This document shows positions 19,868 to 33,456 of a DNA stretch of 58,001 nt, piece after piece. The DNA comes from AR5 sp035762565. GTDB taxonomy: Bacteria > Methylomirabilota > Methylomirabilia > Rokubacteriales > CSP1-6. Location: contig DASTOJ010000155.1 in assembly GCA_035762565.1 (NCBI GenBank), forward strand, positions 1 to 58,001, written 5' to 3'. The notes under the pieces are model-generated. The model did not search any database. It was not told the origin of the DNA and worked only from the letters and a program-made list of their open reading frames with translations. Position 1 is the first letter of the stretch, and each line of letters begins with the position of its first letter. The position numbers were made by a program, and so were the translations under genes.

Positions 19868-19992
19868 GCCCCCCCATGCTCGGCAGCGCCCCGGCGAAGC
19901 CGTGGCGCTCCTCGGTCTCCGCAGCACTCGGGCCAGGTTGTGGCGGGCCTCGATCCCGCGATTCGTTCACGGGCGCTGAGTCGGGCCAGCCC

Positions 19993-20718
19993 GTGCAGTA
20001 CGCGATCCTGTCGGACATCCACGGAAACCTCGAGGCTTTGCGCGCGGTCCTCGACGACTGCGCGGGAGTCGCCGACGCCATCCTCTGCCTGGGCGACACC
20101 GTGGGGTACGGTGCCGATCCTGTCCCGTGCGTCGAGCTGGTGGCGGACCGGGCGCAGGCCGTCGTGGGGGGCAATCACGAGCATGGGGTGGCCGGCCGAC
20201 TCCGCCTGGCCTGGTTCAACCGCCACGCCCGCGCCGCCGCCGAGTGGACGCGCGAGCAGCTGGACGACGACCACCGCGCCTGGCTCGGCGCCCTGCCGCT
20301 CGTCCGCGAGGTGGCCGACGCCACGCTCGTTCACGCCTCGCCTGTCCAGCCCGAGGAGTGGGACTACCTGATCACGGCGGAGGACGGTTTCGCCGCGTTC
20401 AGCCACTTCGCCACGCGCTGGTGCTTCGTGGGCCACAGCCACGTACCGGGGGCGTGGTCGCTGGGCTCGGCCGGGCCCGAGCACCACCCGGGCGCCGTGC
20501 GCTTGTCGATGGAGCGGGGCCGGCGGTACCTCGTCAACGTGGGCAGCGTGGGCCAGCCGCGCGATCGCGACCCACGGGCGGCCTACGCGCTGTGGGACGC
20601 CGAGGTCGGGCGGGTGGAGATCCGGCGTGTCGCCTACGACGTGGCGGGCAGCCGGCACAAGATCCTCGCCGCCGGCCTGCCACGCTTGCTGGCCGACCGG
20701 CTGGCGGCCGGTACCTGA
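19993..20718 (+). CDS. metallophosphoesterase (YfcE/calcineurin-like)
   Basis: A 241-residue calcineurin-like phosphoesterase that needs two metal ions. The metal motifs are all present: SDIHGN at residues 7-12, LGDTVGYG, GNHEHG (Glu in place of the more usual Asp), THVHASP-like VHASP, and GHSHVP. The substrate is unknown; such proteins act on phosphodiesters or, in ApaH-like cases, dinucleotides. I chose GTG 19993, which starts directly at the first strand MQYAILSDIHGN. The frame is open to 19843, but the extra residues are unconserved and lie over the nusB hairpin. It may share a transcript with lnt, 5 nt downstream. Confidence 0.85.
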   Translation: MQYAILSDIHGNLEALRAVLDDCAGVADAILCLGDTVGYGADPVPCVELVADRAQAVVGGNHEHGVAGRLRLAWFNRHARAAAEWTREQLDDDHRAWLGALPLVREVADATLVHASPVQPEEWDYLITAEDGFAAFSHFATRWCFVGHSHVPGAWSLGSAGPEHHPGAVRLSMERGRRYLVNVGSVGQPRDRDPRAAYALWDAEVGRVEIRRVAYDVAGSRHKILAAGLPRLLADRLAAGT

Positions 20719-20723
20719 GCGCG

Positions 20724-22229
20724 GTGCGCGGCCACCTCGCTCAGGCGGCGCTGCTGGCCGGCAGTGCCGGTGTGCTGGCGCTGGCCTTCCCGCGGACGGA
20801 CTGGGACAGCGCCGCCTGGATCGCGCTGGTGCCCCTGTTCATCGTCGCGCTGAGCACCCGGCCCCGGCTGGCGTTCGCGTGGGGCTGGCTCTTCGGCCTC
20901 GTGTTCTTCCTCGTACTGCTCCGCTGGCTCAACTTCACGTTCCGGACCTTCAGCGCGATCCCGTGGCCGCTGACGTGGGGACCCACCCTGCTGCTCGCCA
21001 CCTGGTGCGGGCTCTACATTGCGGTCGTGAGCGCGCTGATCGCGTGGCTGGCGCGGCGCCGCTCGCCGGCGTGGGCCCTGGCCACCGCCCCGTTGCTGTG
21101 GGTCGGGGCCGAGTGGCTGCGCGGGCACCTGCTGGGCGGCTTCCCGTGGGGAACGCTCGGGTACTCCCAGCATCTCCGGCTGCCGGTGATCCAGGTGGCC
21201 GAGCTGGGAGGCGTGCACGCCGTGTCGCTCGTGCTGGTGGCGGTCAACGCCGCGGTGGCCGGCGCCCTCGTCCTCACCTGGCGGCGGGCCTTCGCGGGGC
21301 TGGCACTGGGCGCGGCGCTGCTGGCGGCGACGCTGGGCTTCGGCGCCTGGCGCCTGGGCGCGCCGCTCTCGCCGCCGCAGGCCTCGGTGGCGATCATGCA
21401 GCCCTCGATCGAGCAGCCGCTGAAGTGGGATCCCGACCACGTCACGGTCGTGCTGAAGATCTACCAGGAGCTGACGCGGCAGGCGGGGGCCGAGCGGCCG
21501 CACCTCATCGTGTGGCCGGAGACGGCGGCGCCGACGCCGCTGCGGCGCGACGCCGGACTGCTGAAGAGCCTGACCACGACCGCGGCCGACCTCGGCGTGC
21601 CGCTGCTGGTGGGCTCCATCGACGTGCTGGACGGGGCGCCGAACCGGTTCGCCAACACGGCATTCCTCGTCGGCGAGCGGGGGATCGTCGGCCGGTATGA
21701 TAAGATTCACCTCGTTCCGTTCGGAGAGTACGTGCCGCTCTCGGGAGTGATCGGGTTCGTGCGGGGCTGGGCGGAGTTCATCGCCGATCTGGAGCCCGGC
21801 TCCCGCGCCGTCGTGTTCCCGGGTCCGCCAGCCCCGTTCGGCGTCGTGATCTGTTACGAGGGCATCTTCCCCGATCTCTTTCGCGAGTTCGTGAACAACG
21901 GCGCGCGCATGATGGTGAACATGACCAACGACGGATGGTTCGGCCGCACGAGCGGCCCCGAGCAGCACCTGGGAATGTACCCCTTCCGGGCCGTGGAGCA
22001 CCGCATCGCGGTCGTGCGGGCGGCCAACACCGGGGTGTCGGCGTTCATCGCGCCGACCGGCCAGGTGGTCCGCCGCCTCGGTCTCTTCCAGCGCGGGGTG
22101 ATCACCGAGCAGGTGCCGCTGCGCGAAGGGCGCACGCTCTTCACCCGCCTCGGCGACTGGGTGGCGTACGCGTCGCTCGCGCTGGCGGCCGCCTCGGTGG
22201 GGGTGGCCTCCCGGAGAGCCGTGTGCTAG
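20724..22229 (+). CDS. lnt: apolipoprotein N-acyltransferase
   Basis: Inner-membrane enzyme that adds the third acyl chain to lipoproteins, a step before Lol sorting. 501 residues from GTG, 5 nt after the previous stop. The N-terminal 220 residues hold about six transmembrane helices. The nitrilase-like periplasmic domain carries the catalytic triad: E266 in VWPETAAP, K327 in YDKIHLVPFGEYVP and C377 in VICYEG. NMTNDGWFG follows. A last helix is at the C-terminus. lolC/E and lolD downstream act on its product. The end overlaps the start of prfB by 7 nt. Confidence 0.95.
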   Translation: MRGHLAQAALLAGSAGVLALAFPRTDWDSAAWIALVPLFIVALSTRPRLAFAWGWLFGLVFFLVLLRWLNFTFRTFSAIPWPLTWGPTLLLATWCGLYIAVVSALIAWLARRRSPAWALATAPLLWVGAEWLRGHLLGGFPWGTLGYSQHLRLPVIQVAELGGVHAVSLVLVAVNAAVAGALVLTWRRAFAGLALGAALLAATLGFGAWRLGAPLSPPQASVAIMQPSIEQPLKWDPDHVTVVLKIYQELTRQAGAERPHLIVWPETAAPTPLRRDAGLLKSLTTTAADLGVPLLVGSIDVLDGAPNRFANTAFLVGERGIVGRYDKIHLVPFGEYVPLSGVIGFVRGWAEFIADLEPGSRAVVFPGPPAPFGVVICYEGIFPDLFREFVNNGARMMVNMTNDGWFGRTSGPEQHLGMYPFRAVEHRIAVVRAANTGVSAFIAPTGQVVRRLGLFQRGVITEQVPLREGRTLFTRLGDWVAYASLALAAASVGVASRRAVC

Positions 22230-23326
22230 GCGACCTCAAGCGCGAGGTCGCCGAGCTGGCGCGGCGACTGGACGAGCTCAGGGGGCACCTTTGACCTCCC
22301 CGGCAAGGAATCCCGGCTGGCCAAGCTCGACGCCGAGATGGCGTCGCCGGCGTTCTGGGACGACAACCGCCGGGCTCAGGAGCTCATCCGCGAGCGGGCG
22401 GAGCTGGCCCGCATGGTCGGCCGCGTCGGCGAGCTGACCACCCAGGCCTCCGACCTCGCCGTGCTGCTCGAGCTGGCCCAGGAGGCCGGCGACGACGGCA
22501 CCCTCGATGCCGAGATCACCGAGGGCACGGCCCGCCTGCGCCGGGAGCTGGACGAGTTCGAGCTGAAGGTCATGCTGTCCGGTGCTCACGACGCCAAGGC
22601 GGCCATCGTGTCGATCCACCCCGGCGCCGGCGGCACCGAGTCCCAGGACTGGGCCCAGATGCTCATGCGCATGTACCTGCGGTGGTGCGAGCGGGCGGGG
22701 TTCAAGGCCGAGGTCGTCGACCTGCTGCCGGGCGAGGAAGCGGGGATCAAGTCGGTCACCATCGAGGTGAGCGGCGAGTACGCGTACGGCTATCTCAGGG
22801 GCGAGGCGGGCGTGCATCGCCTGATCCGCATCTCGCCGTTCGACGCCTCCAGCCGCCGGCAGACCAGCTTCGCCTCGGTGTCGGTGGTCCCGGAGGTGGA
22901 CGACGTCGAGGTGCAGATCCGCGACGACGAGCTCCGGGTGGACGTGTTCCGCTCGTCGGGGCCGGGCGGGCAGGGCGTCAACACGGCCGACTCGGCCGTC
23001 CGCATCACGCACCTGCCCACCAACATCGTCGTGCAGTGCCAGAACGAGCGCTCCCAGCTCCGCAACCGTGACACCGCGCTGCGGATCCTCAAGGCGCGGC
23101 TCTACGAGATCGCCGAGAAGAGGCAGAAGGAGGAGCTGTCGCAGCTGACCGGCCAGAAGAAGGAGATCGCGTTCGGCAGCCAGATCCGCACGTACACCTT
23201 CCATCCCGAGCAGCGGATCAAGGACCACCGGACCGGGGTGGAGATCGGCAACGTCGAGGCCGTGATGGACGGCGAGATCGACGCCTTCATCAAGGCCTAC
23301 CTGCTGTGGTCGCGGGGAGCCCAGGC

Positions 23327-23330
<4 letters not shown>
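22223..23330 (+). CDS. prfB: peptide chain release factor 2 (programmed +1 frameshift)
   Basis: Class I release factor for UAA/UGA. The gene is in two frames: 22223-22291 (GTG start, 23 codons) and 22293-23330 after a +1 shift, giving about 368 residues, the normal RF2 length. The recognition motif SPF is in IRISPFDASSRR and the catalytic GGQ is at 22965-22973 (residues 248-250). Upstream of the shift is the expected helical N-terminus (LKREVAELARRLDELRG). An annotation that starts at an internal codon such as 22338 loses the first 38 or so residues. It lies between lnt and lysS with overlaps on both sides. Confidence 0.95.
22280..22295 (+). promoter_or_regulatory. RF2 programmed +1 frameshift site
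   Basis: The string AGG GGG CAC CTT TGA C has the SD-like AGGGGG placed as in the E. coli prfB site, the slippery CTT at 22289-22291 and the in-frame stop TGA at 22292-22294 followed by C. When RF2 is scarce the ribosome slips by one base and makes RF2; when it is plentiful it terminates. This is the known autoregulatory loop. Confidence 0.93.
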
Positions 23331-24831
<1,501 letters not shown>

Positions 24832-24835
<4 letters not shown>

Positions 24836-26064
24836 AGCGCGGGCTGCCCTACGAAATCGTCCTCGGGCTGCGCTACCTCGGCTCGCGGGGCAAGCGCGCC
24901 CAGCTCTCGCTGTTCGTCTGGATCGGCGTGGGCGGCGTCTTCCTGGGCGTGGCGGCGCTGATCGTGGTGCTGGCCGTGATGACGGGGTTCCAGGACGGCA
25001 TCCGCGACCGGATCATCTCGGCCAACCCGCACCTGCTCGTGTTCCAGACCGGTGCGGCGGGCATGCTGGACGCGGGGGGCGTGACGGCGCGGGTGCGGGA
25101 CGTGCCCGGCGTGCGCGCCGCCACGCCGTTCGTGCTCCAGCAGGCGCTGTTCACGAGCCCGGGAGGCGACGCGCACGGGGGCCTGGTGCGGGGGGTGGAC
25201 ACCGGGGACCCTTCGGTCGCGGAGGATCTGCGCGCGCAGGTGCGGACCGGCCGGCTGGAGAGCTTCGCCGAGGGTGGCGACGGCATCCTGCTGGGCGTCG
25301 AGCTGGCGCGCGTGCTGGGCGTCCTGCCCGGTGACGCGGTCACCGTGATCTCGCCCAAGGGCGCCCTCACCGCAGTTGGCATGGTGCCCAAGATGCGCCG
25401 CTTCACGGTGGCCGGCACCGTCCAGGTCGGCATGCACGAGTACGACTCGTCGATCGCCTACCTGCCGCTGGGGGCGGCCCGGGAGTTCGCCGGTCTGCGC
25501 GGCGTCACCGGCGTCGAGGTCAAGCTGGCCGATCCGTTCGACGCCAAGGCGGCGGGCCGCGCCATCGCGGGCCGGCTGGGCGCCGGGTACTGGGTGCGCG
25601 ACTGGATGGAGATGAACCGCAACCTCTTCGCGGCGCTCCAGCTCGAGAAGCTGGCGCTCTTCGTGGTCGTGACCATCATCGTCCTCGTCGCCGCCTTCGC
25701 GATCATCGGCCACCTGGTGCTGCTGGTGGCCGAGAAGCGCAAGGAGATCGGCATCCTCAAGTCGATCGGCGCCACTGCGTCGTCGATCACGGCCGTGTTC
25801 TTCACGGTGGGCATGACGATCGGGGTGGTGGGTACGCTCGCCGGCAGCCTGGTCGGGCTCGCCATCATCTGGGTGCAGAACACCTACAAGATCATCCGTC
25901 TCGCCGGAGACGTCTACCAGATCGACCACCTGCCGATGAAGCTCACCCCGACGGACTTCCTGATGATCGTCGGCGCCACCCTGCTGCTGTCCTTCTTCGC
26001 CACGATCGTCCCCGCCCGCCGCGCCGGCTCCCTGCAACCGGTCGACGTGCTGAGATATGAGTAG
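24832..26064 (+). CDS. lipoprotein-releasing ABC transporter permease (LolC/LolE family)
   Basis: Inner-membrane permease that extracts mature lipoproteins for transfer to LolA. 410 residues from GTG, overlapping the lysS stop. One transmembrane helix near the N-terminus (LFVWIGVGGVFLGVAALIVV), a long periplasmic domain, then three more helices in the last third (LFVVVTIIVLVAAFAIIGHL, AVFFTVGMTIGVVGTLAGS, TDFLMIVGATLLLSFFATI). The EKRKEIGILKSIGATASSI coupling segment is typical of FtsX-type permeases. Only one permease gene is present, so it may act as a homodimer as in LolF-type systems; a second copy elsewhere cannot be excluded. Confidence 0.9.
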
Positions 26065-26181
26065 GCGGGCCCTTGTTCCAGACGGTCGGGCGCCGGACCG
26101 CTCGACCGCTGCTGCCGCAGCCACGCCGTCCTCGATCAGGCCACCTGCGGCCCGAGCGGGCCTCGCGGCACCCGCTACAAC
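26065..26181. other. spacer between lolC/E and lolD
   Basis: 117 nt of GC-rich sequence with no visible gene, hairpin or clear promoter. There is no Shine-Dalgarno before the lolD ATG. Confidence 0.4.
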
Positions 26182-26904
26182 ATGACCGACCCGACGCCGC
26201 TCCTCGTCGGCGAAGACCTCGAGCGCGAATACCGCACCGGCCCCGAGACCGTGCGCGTCCTCCGCGGCGCCTCCATCACGGTGCAGGACGGCGAGGTGGT
26301 GGCGCTGGTCGGGGCCTCGGGCGTGGGCAAGTCCACGCTCCTCCACCTGCTCGGCGCCCTCGACCGGCCCTCGGCCGGGCGGGTGCTGTTCCAGGGTGAG
26401 GATCTCTTTGCACGGGGGGAGACGGCGCTGGCCCGCTATCGGCGCCAGGAAGTCGGCTTCGTCTTCCAGTTCTACAACCTGCTGGGCGAGATGTCGGCGC
26501 TCGAGAACGCGATGCTGCCAGCGCTCGTCGCCCGCCGACCCCGCCGGGAGGCGCGGGAGCAGGCGGCGACGGCCCTGGCCGAGGTCGGCCTCGGCGATCG
26601 GCTACATCACCGGCCCGGCGAGATGTCCGGAGGCGAGCAGCAGCGGGTGGCCATCGCCCGCGCCCTGATGAACGGGCCGCGCGTCATCCTCGCCGACGAG
26701 CCGACCGGCAACCTGGACCCGAAGACGAGCGAGGTCGTCTACGACCTGTTCCTCCAGCTCCAGGCCGGGAGGGGGATCGCGTTCTTGATCGCCACCCACA
26801 ACCCCGAGCTGGCCCGACGAGCCGACCGGATCTATCGCCTCGTGGAGGGCCGCGCCCGCCTGGTGAGCGGAACGGCGGACGGCCCCGTGGGGTTGCCCTT
26901 GTAG
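26182..26904 (+). CDS. lolD: lipoprotein-releasing ABC transporter ATP-binding protein LolD
   Basis: ATPase of the LolCDE lipoprotein extractor. 240 residues. Walker A GASGVGKST is at residues 44-52, the Q-loop is in GFVFQFYNLLGEMSALEN, the signature is MSGGEQQRVAIARAL and Walker B is VILADEPTGNLDP. Its length and motifs fit LolD/MacB-type ATPases. The preceding permease makes LolD the best call. Confidence 0.93.
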   Translation: MTDPTPLLVGEDLEREYRTGPETVRVLRGASITVQDGEVVALVGASGVGKSTLLHLLGALDRPSAGRVLFQGEDLFARGETALARYRRQEVGFVFQFYNLLGEMSALENAMLPALVARRPRREAREQAATALAEVGLGDRLHHRPGEMSGGEQQRVAIARALMNGPRVILADEPTGNLDPKTSEVVYDLFLQLQAGRGIAFLIATHNPELARRADRIYRLVEGRARLVSGTADGPVGLPL

Positions 26905-26948
26905 ATGGCCGGGGATTCGCAGCCTCATTTGCTCGTGAAGAAAAAGTC

Positions 26949-26977
26949 TAGCGAGGGGTCAGGGCGCGGGATATACT
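26949..26977 (+). promoter_or_regulatory. probable clpC promoter
   Basis: TAGCGA (26949-26954), a 17-nt spacer and TATACT (26972-26977). The -10 matches at 5 of 6 positions and the -35 at 3 of 6. The transcript would have a leader of about 70 nt. I see no CIRCE-type inverted repeat (TTAGCACTC) or CtsR box in the gap. Confidence 0.5.
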
Positions 26978-27054
26978 GGGTTCGCTTTCGATAACTAGCC
27001 GTCCTCGAAGGAAAAACCGGCGCCCGGCGTCGATGAAAGGGGTTGGGGACTCCA

Positions 27055-29508
<2,454 letters not shown>

Positions 29509-29538
29509 TCGGCGGGTCCGCGCGAGCCTGACCGTCCG

Positions 29539-31809
29539 GTGAGGTCGCGAGGTGGTATTCGTCGACCGTTCGTGCTCGCCCTGGCGGCGCTCGTGGCCAT
29601 GGTTTCGCCGGCCGAGGCCCAGCCCCGCCCGCCGGCGACGCCGCGTCCCATCGTCATCAAGGAGCTGACGGTCGAGGGCAACCGCCGCGTCCAGGACGCC
29701 GTCATCCTGGGCCGCATCCGCTCCAGCGTGGGCGCCCCGTTCAACCCCTCCCAGGCCTCCGAGGATCTCCGCAGCATCTTCGGCCTCGGATTCTTCGACG
29801 ACGTCCAGCTCAAGGTCGAGGACTTCGAGGGGGGCGTCAAGGTCACCTTCGTCGTGGTCGAGCGCCCGTTCGTCCGCGACGTCGAGTTCGTCGGCAACTC
29901 CAAGATCGGCACCACCGACCTGCAGGACAAGATCGCCCTCAAGCTCGGCAGCGTCTACAACCCGGTCGAGGTGCAGCGGGCCCGGGAGAAGCTGAAGGAG
30001 GCCTACGAGGACGACGGCTACTTCGAGGTCCAGATCACCCCCGAGGTGGAGAAGTTCGGCGACGGCGACGTCAAGGTGGTCTTCACCATCAACGAGGGCC
30101 GCCGCATCACCATCGACAAGATCGTCACCCGCGGCAACAAGGGGCTCAAGGACAAGCAGATCAAGGAGGTGATGGCGACCAAGGAGCGCCAGTACTTCAT
30201 CCTGCGGGGGACGGTGCAGCGCCAGCGCCTGGAAGAGGACATGGAGCGCATCATGGGCCTCTACCAGGACCACGGCTACGTGCAGGCCCGGGTGGAGCGG
30301 CACGACGTCGCGGTGGACCGCGACCGGGCCCGGGTGACCGTCACCATCGACGTGGTCGAGGGCGCCCAGTACCGGGTCGGGGTGATCCGGCTGACCGGCG
30401 TGAGCCTGCTGCCGGAGGAGGAGCTCCGCCGCCAGCTCGGCCTCAAGGCGGGGGAGGTCTTCTCGCGCACCGCGCTGCGGGACGGGGTGCGCAACATCAC
30501 CGACCTCTACAGCACCATCGGCCGGGCGTCGGCGGACGTCATCCCGCGCACGGAGCAGCAGGCGGCCAGCACCACGGTCGACGTGACGGTCGAGGTGACG
30601 GAGGGGCCGGAGGTCTACGTCGAGCGCATCAACATCACGGGCAACACCCGCAGCGAGGACCGCATCCTGCGCCGGGAGATCCCCCTCGTCGAGGGCGACC
30701 TGTTCACCCTCCAGAAGCTACAGCGGGCCCGACAGCGGCTGATCAACCTGGGCTACTTCGACCTGGTCAACGTGACCACCCAGCCCGGCACCGACAAGAC
30801 CCGGATCATCGTCAACGTGGAGGTCACCGAGCGGCCCACCGGCATCTTCTCCATCGGCGGCGGCTTCTCCTCGGTCGACAGCTTCGTGGGTACCCTCGAC
30901 GTCTCGCAGAACAACTTCCTGGGCCGGGGCTGGCAGCTCTCGCTACGCCTGCGGGCCGGCGCCAACAGCCAGCAGGGGATCATCAGCTTCACCGAGCCGT
31001 GGCTGTTCGACCGTCCGCTCTCGGCCGGCTTCGACCTCTTCAACGTCAAGCGCCAGTTCACCGAGTACGACTACGACTCGCTGGGCGGCAACGTGCGCCT
31101 GAGCCATCCCTTCGCCGAGTACTGGCGCTGGCAGACGTCCTACCGCCTCACCCGGGACGAGATCAGCGACATCCGCGACACTACCGACCGGCTCCTGGCA
31201 GAGGAGCAGGGCGAGCGGGTGACGTCGGCCGTCACGGTGGGGCTGACGCGCGACAGCCGCGACGCCGTGGCGGCCCCGACCAAGGGGGGTCTCTCCGTGC
31301 TCACGCTGGACTTCGCCGGCCTCGGCGGCGACTCGCGCTTCGTCAAGGGCATCGCCTCGACCACCTACTTCCGGCCGATCTGGCTCGGGCACGTCCTGTC
31401 GGGCCGGGCGGAAGCGGGCTACGGCTTCGGCTGGTCGGACGACCCGCTGCCCGTGTTCGAGCGCTTCTATCTGGGCGGGCCCAACTCCATCCGGAGCTTC
31501 AAGGCCCGCCGGATCTCCCCGACCGACGACGCGGGCACCCGGATCGGTGGGACCTCCCAGGTGCTGGGCAATCTCGAGTACATCGTCCCGCTGCCGTTCA
31601 ACTTCCGGGTGGCGGGCTTCATCGATGTCGGCAACGTGTACGGCTTCACCCGGAAGTTCGACATCACCGACACGCGGGAGGCGGCCGGGGGCGGGATCCG
31701 CTGGCAGTCACCGTTCGGACCGATCCGGGTCGACTACGGCGTCAACCTCGACCGGCGCAAGGGCGAGGATTTCGGCGCCGTCCAGTTCTCGGTCGGCTCG
31801 CCGTTTTGA
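29539..31809 (+). CDS. bamA: outer membrane protein assembly factor BamA
   Basis: Essential outer-membrane insertase. 756 residues from GTG. A signal peptide (RRPFVLALAALVAMVSPAEAQ, residues about 8-28) is followed by five POTRA-type repeats between about 35 and 430 (the first is IVIKELTVEGNRRVQDAVIL). A 16-stranded barrel follows, with the conserved YLGGPNSIRSFKARRISP loop region and the RVDYGVNLDRRKGEDFGAVQ end. The last residue is Phe (VGSPF), the classical beta-signal. skp, lpxD and lpxA follow, as in Proteobacteria. Confidence 0.95.
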   Translation: MRSRGGIRRPFVLALAALVAMVSPAEAQPRPPATPRPIVIKELTVEGNRRVQDAVILGRIRSSVGAPFNPSQASEDLRSIFGLGFFDDVQLKVEDFEGGVKVTFVVVERPFVRDVEFVGNSKIGTTDLQDKIALKLGSVYNPVEVQRAREKLKEAYEDDGYFEVQITPEVEKFGDGDVKVVFTINEGRRITIDKIVTRGNKGLKDKQIKEVMATKERQYFILRGTVQRQRLEEDMERIMGLYQDHGYVQARVERHDVAVDRDRARVTVTIDVVEGAQYRVGVIRLTGVSLLPEEELRRQLGLKAGEVFSRTALRDGVRNITDLYSTIGRASADVIPRTEQQAASTTVDVTVEVTEGPEVYVERINITGNTRSEDRILRREIPLVEGDLFTLQKLQRARQRLINLGYFDLVNVTTQPGTDKTRIIVNVEVTERPTGIFSIGGGFSSVDSFVGTLDVSQNNFLGRGWQLSLRLRAGANSQQGIISFTEPWLFDRPLSAGFDLFNVKRQFTEYDYDSLGGNVRLSHPFAEYWRWQTSYRLTRDEISDIRDTTDRLLAEEQGERVTSAVTVGLTRDSRDAVAAPTKGGLSVLTLDFAGLGGDSRFVKGIASTTYFRPIWLGHVLSGRAEAGYGFGWSDDPLPVFERFYLGGPNSIRSFKARRISPTDDAGTRIGGTSQVLGNLEYIVPLPFNFRVAGFIDVGNVYGFTRKFDITDTREAAGGGIRWQSPFGPIRVDYGVNLDRRKGEDFGAVQFSVGSPF

Positions 31810-31820
31810 GGAGGCAGGGG

Positions 31821-32393
31821 ATGAGCGGTTGGTTGAGGGTCGTGGTGGTGCTGGCGGCCGCGGTGGCCGCGACCGCATCGGGCACCGGCGCCCAGACGGC
31901 GGCGCCAGCTCCGGCGCCGACGGGGGGGCTCCAGCGCATCGGCTACATCGACGTGCAGCGCGTGCTGGCCCGCTCCGCGGCCGGCGTGGCCGCCCGCGAG
32001 CAGCTCGAGCGCGAGAAGGCCACGATGCAGAAGGAGATGGACGGCAAGCGTGCCGAGCTGGAGAAGCTGCGGGACGAGCTGGAGAAGAAGGGCGCCCTGA
32101 TGACGGCCGACGCCCGCCGGGACAAGCAGGAGCAGTTCGAGCGCAAGCGGCGGGACGCCGCCCGCCTGGCCGACGACTTCCAGAAGGAGCTCGAGAAGCG
32201 GGAGGCCGCGCTGCTCCAGAAGGTCCTGCAGGACGTCTCGGGGGTGATCGACCGTGTCGGCAAGGAGAAGAACTACTACCTCATCGTCGAAAAGCGAGGC
32301 GCCGGCGTGGTCTTCGCCGCCGCCGAGGCCGACCTCACCGAGGAGATCATCCGCGTGTATGATCGGGAGGCCGGGACCAAAGGAAAGAAGTAG
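31821..32393 (+). CDS. skp: periplasmic chaperone OmpH/Skp family
   Basis: A 190-residue periplasmic chaperone that holds unfolded outer-membrane proteins for BamA. A signal peptide (VVVVLAAAVAATASGTGAQ) is followed by the family start GYIDVQRVLARS and a long Lys/Glu-rich coiled coil (about 55-135). It ends with the conserved KNYYLIVEKRGAGVVFA strand segment. A strong ribosome binding site (GAGGAGGCAGGGG) precedes the ATG. 11 nt after bamA. Confidence 0.93.
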   Translation: MSGWLRVVVVLAAAVAATASGTGAQTAAPAPAPTGGLQRIGYIDVQRVLARSAAGVAAREQLEREKATMQKEMDGKRAELEKLRDELEKKGALMTADARRDKQEQFERKRRDAARLADDFQKELEKREAALLQKVLQDVSGVIDRVGKEKNYYLIVEKRGAGVVFAAAEADLTEEIIRVYDREAGTKGKK

Positions 32394-32398
32394 CGGCG

Positions 32399-33445
32399 AT
32401 GGCCAAGGCCGGGTTCACGCTCGGCGAGCTCGCGGAGGCGCTGCAGGCGCGGCTCGATGGTGACCCGGCCCGGGTCGTCGTCGGTGTGGCGCCGCTCGAC
32501 AGCGCCGGTCCCGACCAGATCTCGTTCCTGACCGATCCCCGCTATCGCGAGGCCGCCCGCGTCTCGCGGGCCGGTGCCTTCCTGGTGCCTCCCGACGTCG
32601 CCGATCTGCCGGGGCCCATGCTGCGATGCGCCGCCCCCCAGCAGGCCTTGATCGACCTGCTCCACCTCTTCCACCCGCCCGTCCCGCCTCCGCCCGGGGT
32701 GGATCGCACGGCGGTGGTCGCCGCCGGCGCGCGCGTGGACCCCACCGCGACCGTCGGCCCGTTGTGCGTGATCGAGACCGCGGCCGTGATCGGGCCGGCC
32801 GTGCGGCTGCACGCGCTCGTCCACGTCGGGGCCGGCGTCGAGATCGGGGAGGCGACGGTGGTCTATCCCCAGGTGAGCCTGCGCGACGGGGTGCGGGTCG
32901 GGCGCCGGGTGGTGATCCACGCCGGCGCCGTGCTCGGTGCCGACGGCTTCGGATTCGCGTTCGACGGGAGCGCGCATCGCAAGATCCCCCAGGTGGGGGG
33001 CGTGGTGATCGAGGACGACGTGGAGATCGGCGCCAACACGACGATCGACCGCGGGACGTTCGCCGACACGGTCGTGCGGCGGGGCACGAAGATCGACAAC
33101 CTGGTCCAGATCGGCCACAACGTCGAGGTGGGCGAGCACTCGCTGCTGGCGGGCCAGGTCGGTATCGCCGGGTCTTCGCGGCTTGGCCGCGGCGTGGTCC
33201 TCGCCGGGCAGGTCGGCGTGAGCCATCACGTGACGCTCGGCGACGGCGTGACCGCCGGCGGCCAGACCGGCATCCCCAGCGACCTCGAGCCCGGAGCCCG
33301 GGTGTGGGGGACGCCGGCGCGGCCGATCGTCCAGCTCAAGCGGATCATGGTCGCCGAGGGCCGGCTGCCGGAGCTGCTGCGGCGTGTGCGGGCCCTGGAG
33401 CAGCGACTGGAGCGGCTGGCGGCGCGCCTCGGCGGCGCCCAGTGA
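32399..33445 (+). CDS. lpxD: UDP-3-O-acylglucosamine N-acyltransferase LpxD
   Basis: Third step of lipid A synthesis: adds the N-linked hydroxyacyl chain. 348 residues: an N-terminal uridine-binding domain (FTLGELAEALQARLDG, FLTDPRYREAARVSRAGAFLV) and a left-handed beta-helix of hexapeptide repeats (GADGFGFAFDGSAHRKIPQVG with the catalytic His in GHNVEVG). The C-terminus is a short helix (RVRALEQRLERLAARL). It starts 5 nt after skp. The fabZ gene that commonly follows is absent. Confidence 0.95.
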   Translation: MAKAGFTLGELAEALQARLDGDPARVVVGVAPLDSAGPDQISFLTDPRYREAARVSRAGAFLVPPDVADLPGPMLRCAAPQQALIDLLHLFHPPVPPPPGVDRTAVVAAGARVDPTATVGPLCVIETAAVIGPAVRLHALVHVGAGVEIGEATVVYPQVSLRDGVRVGRRVVIHAGAVLGADGFGFAFDGSAHRKIPQVGGVVIEDDVEIGANTTIDRGTFADTVVRRGTKIDNLVQIGHNVEVGEHSLLAGQVGIAGSSRLGRGVVLAGQVGVSHHVTLGDGVTAGGQTGIPSDLEPGARVWGTPARPIVQLKRIMVAEGRLPELLRRVRALEQRLERLAARLGGAQ

Positions 33446-33456
33446 CGGAGGCGGCA

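Noticed and set aside
26905..27054. CIRCE or CtsR operator before clpC
   Set aside because: I looked for the TTAGCACTC-N9-GAGTGCTAA repeat and for direct GGTCAAA-type boxes and did not find them.
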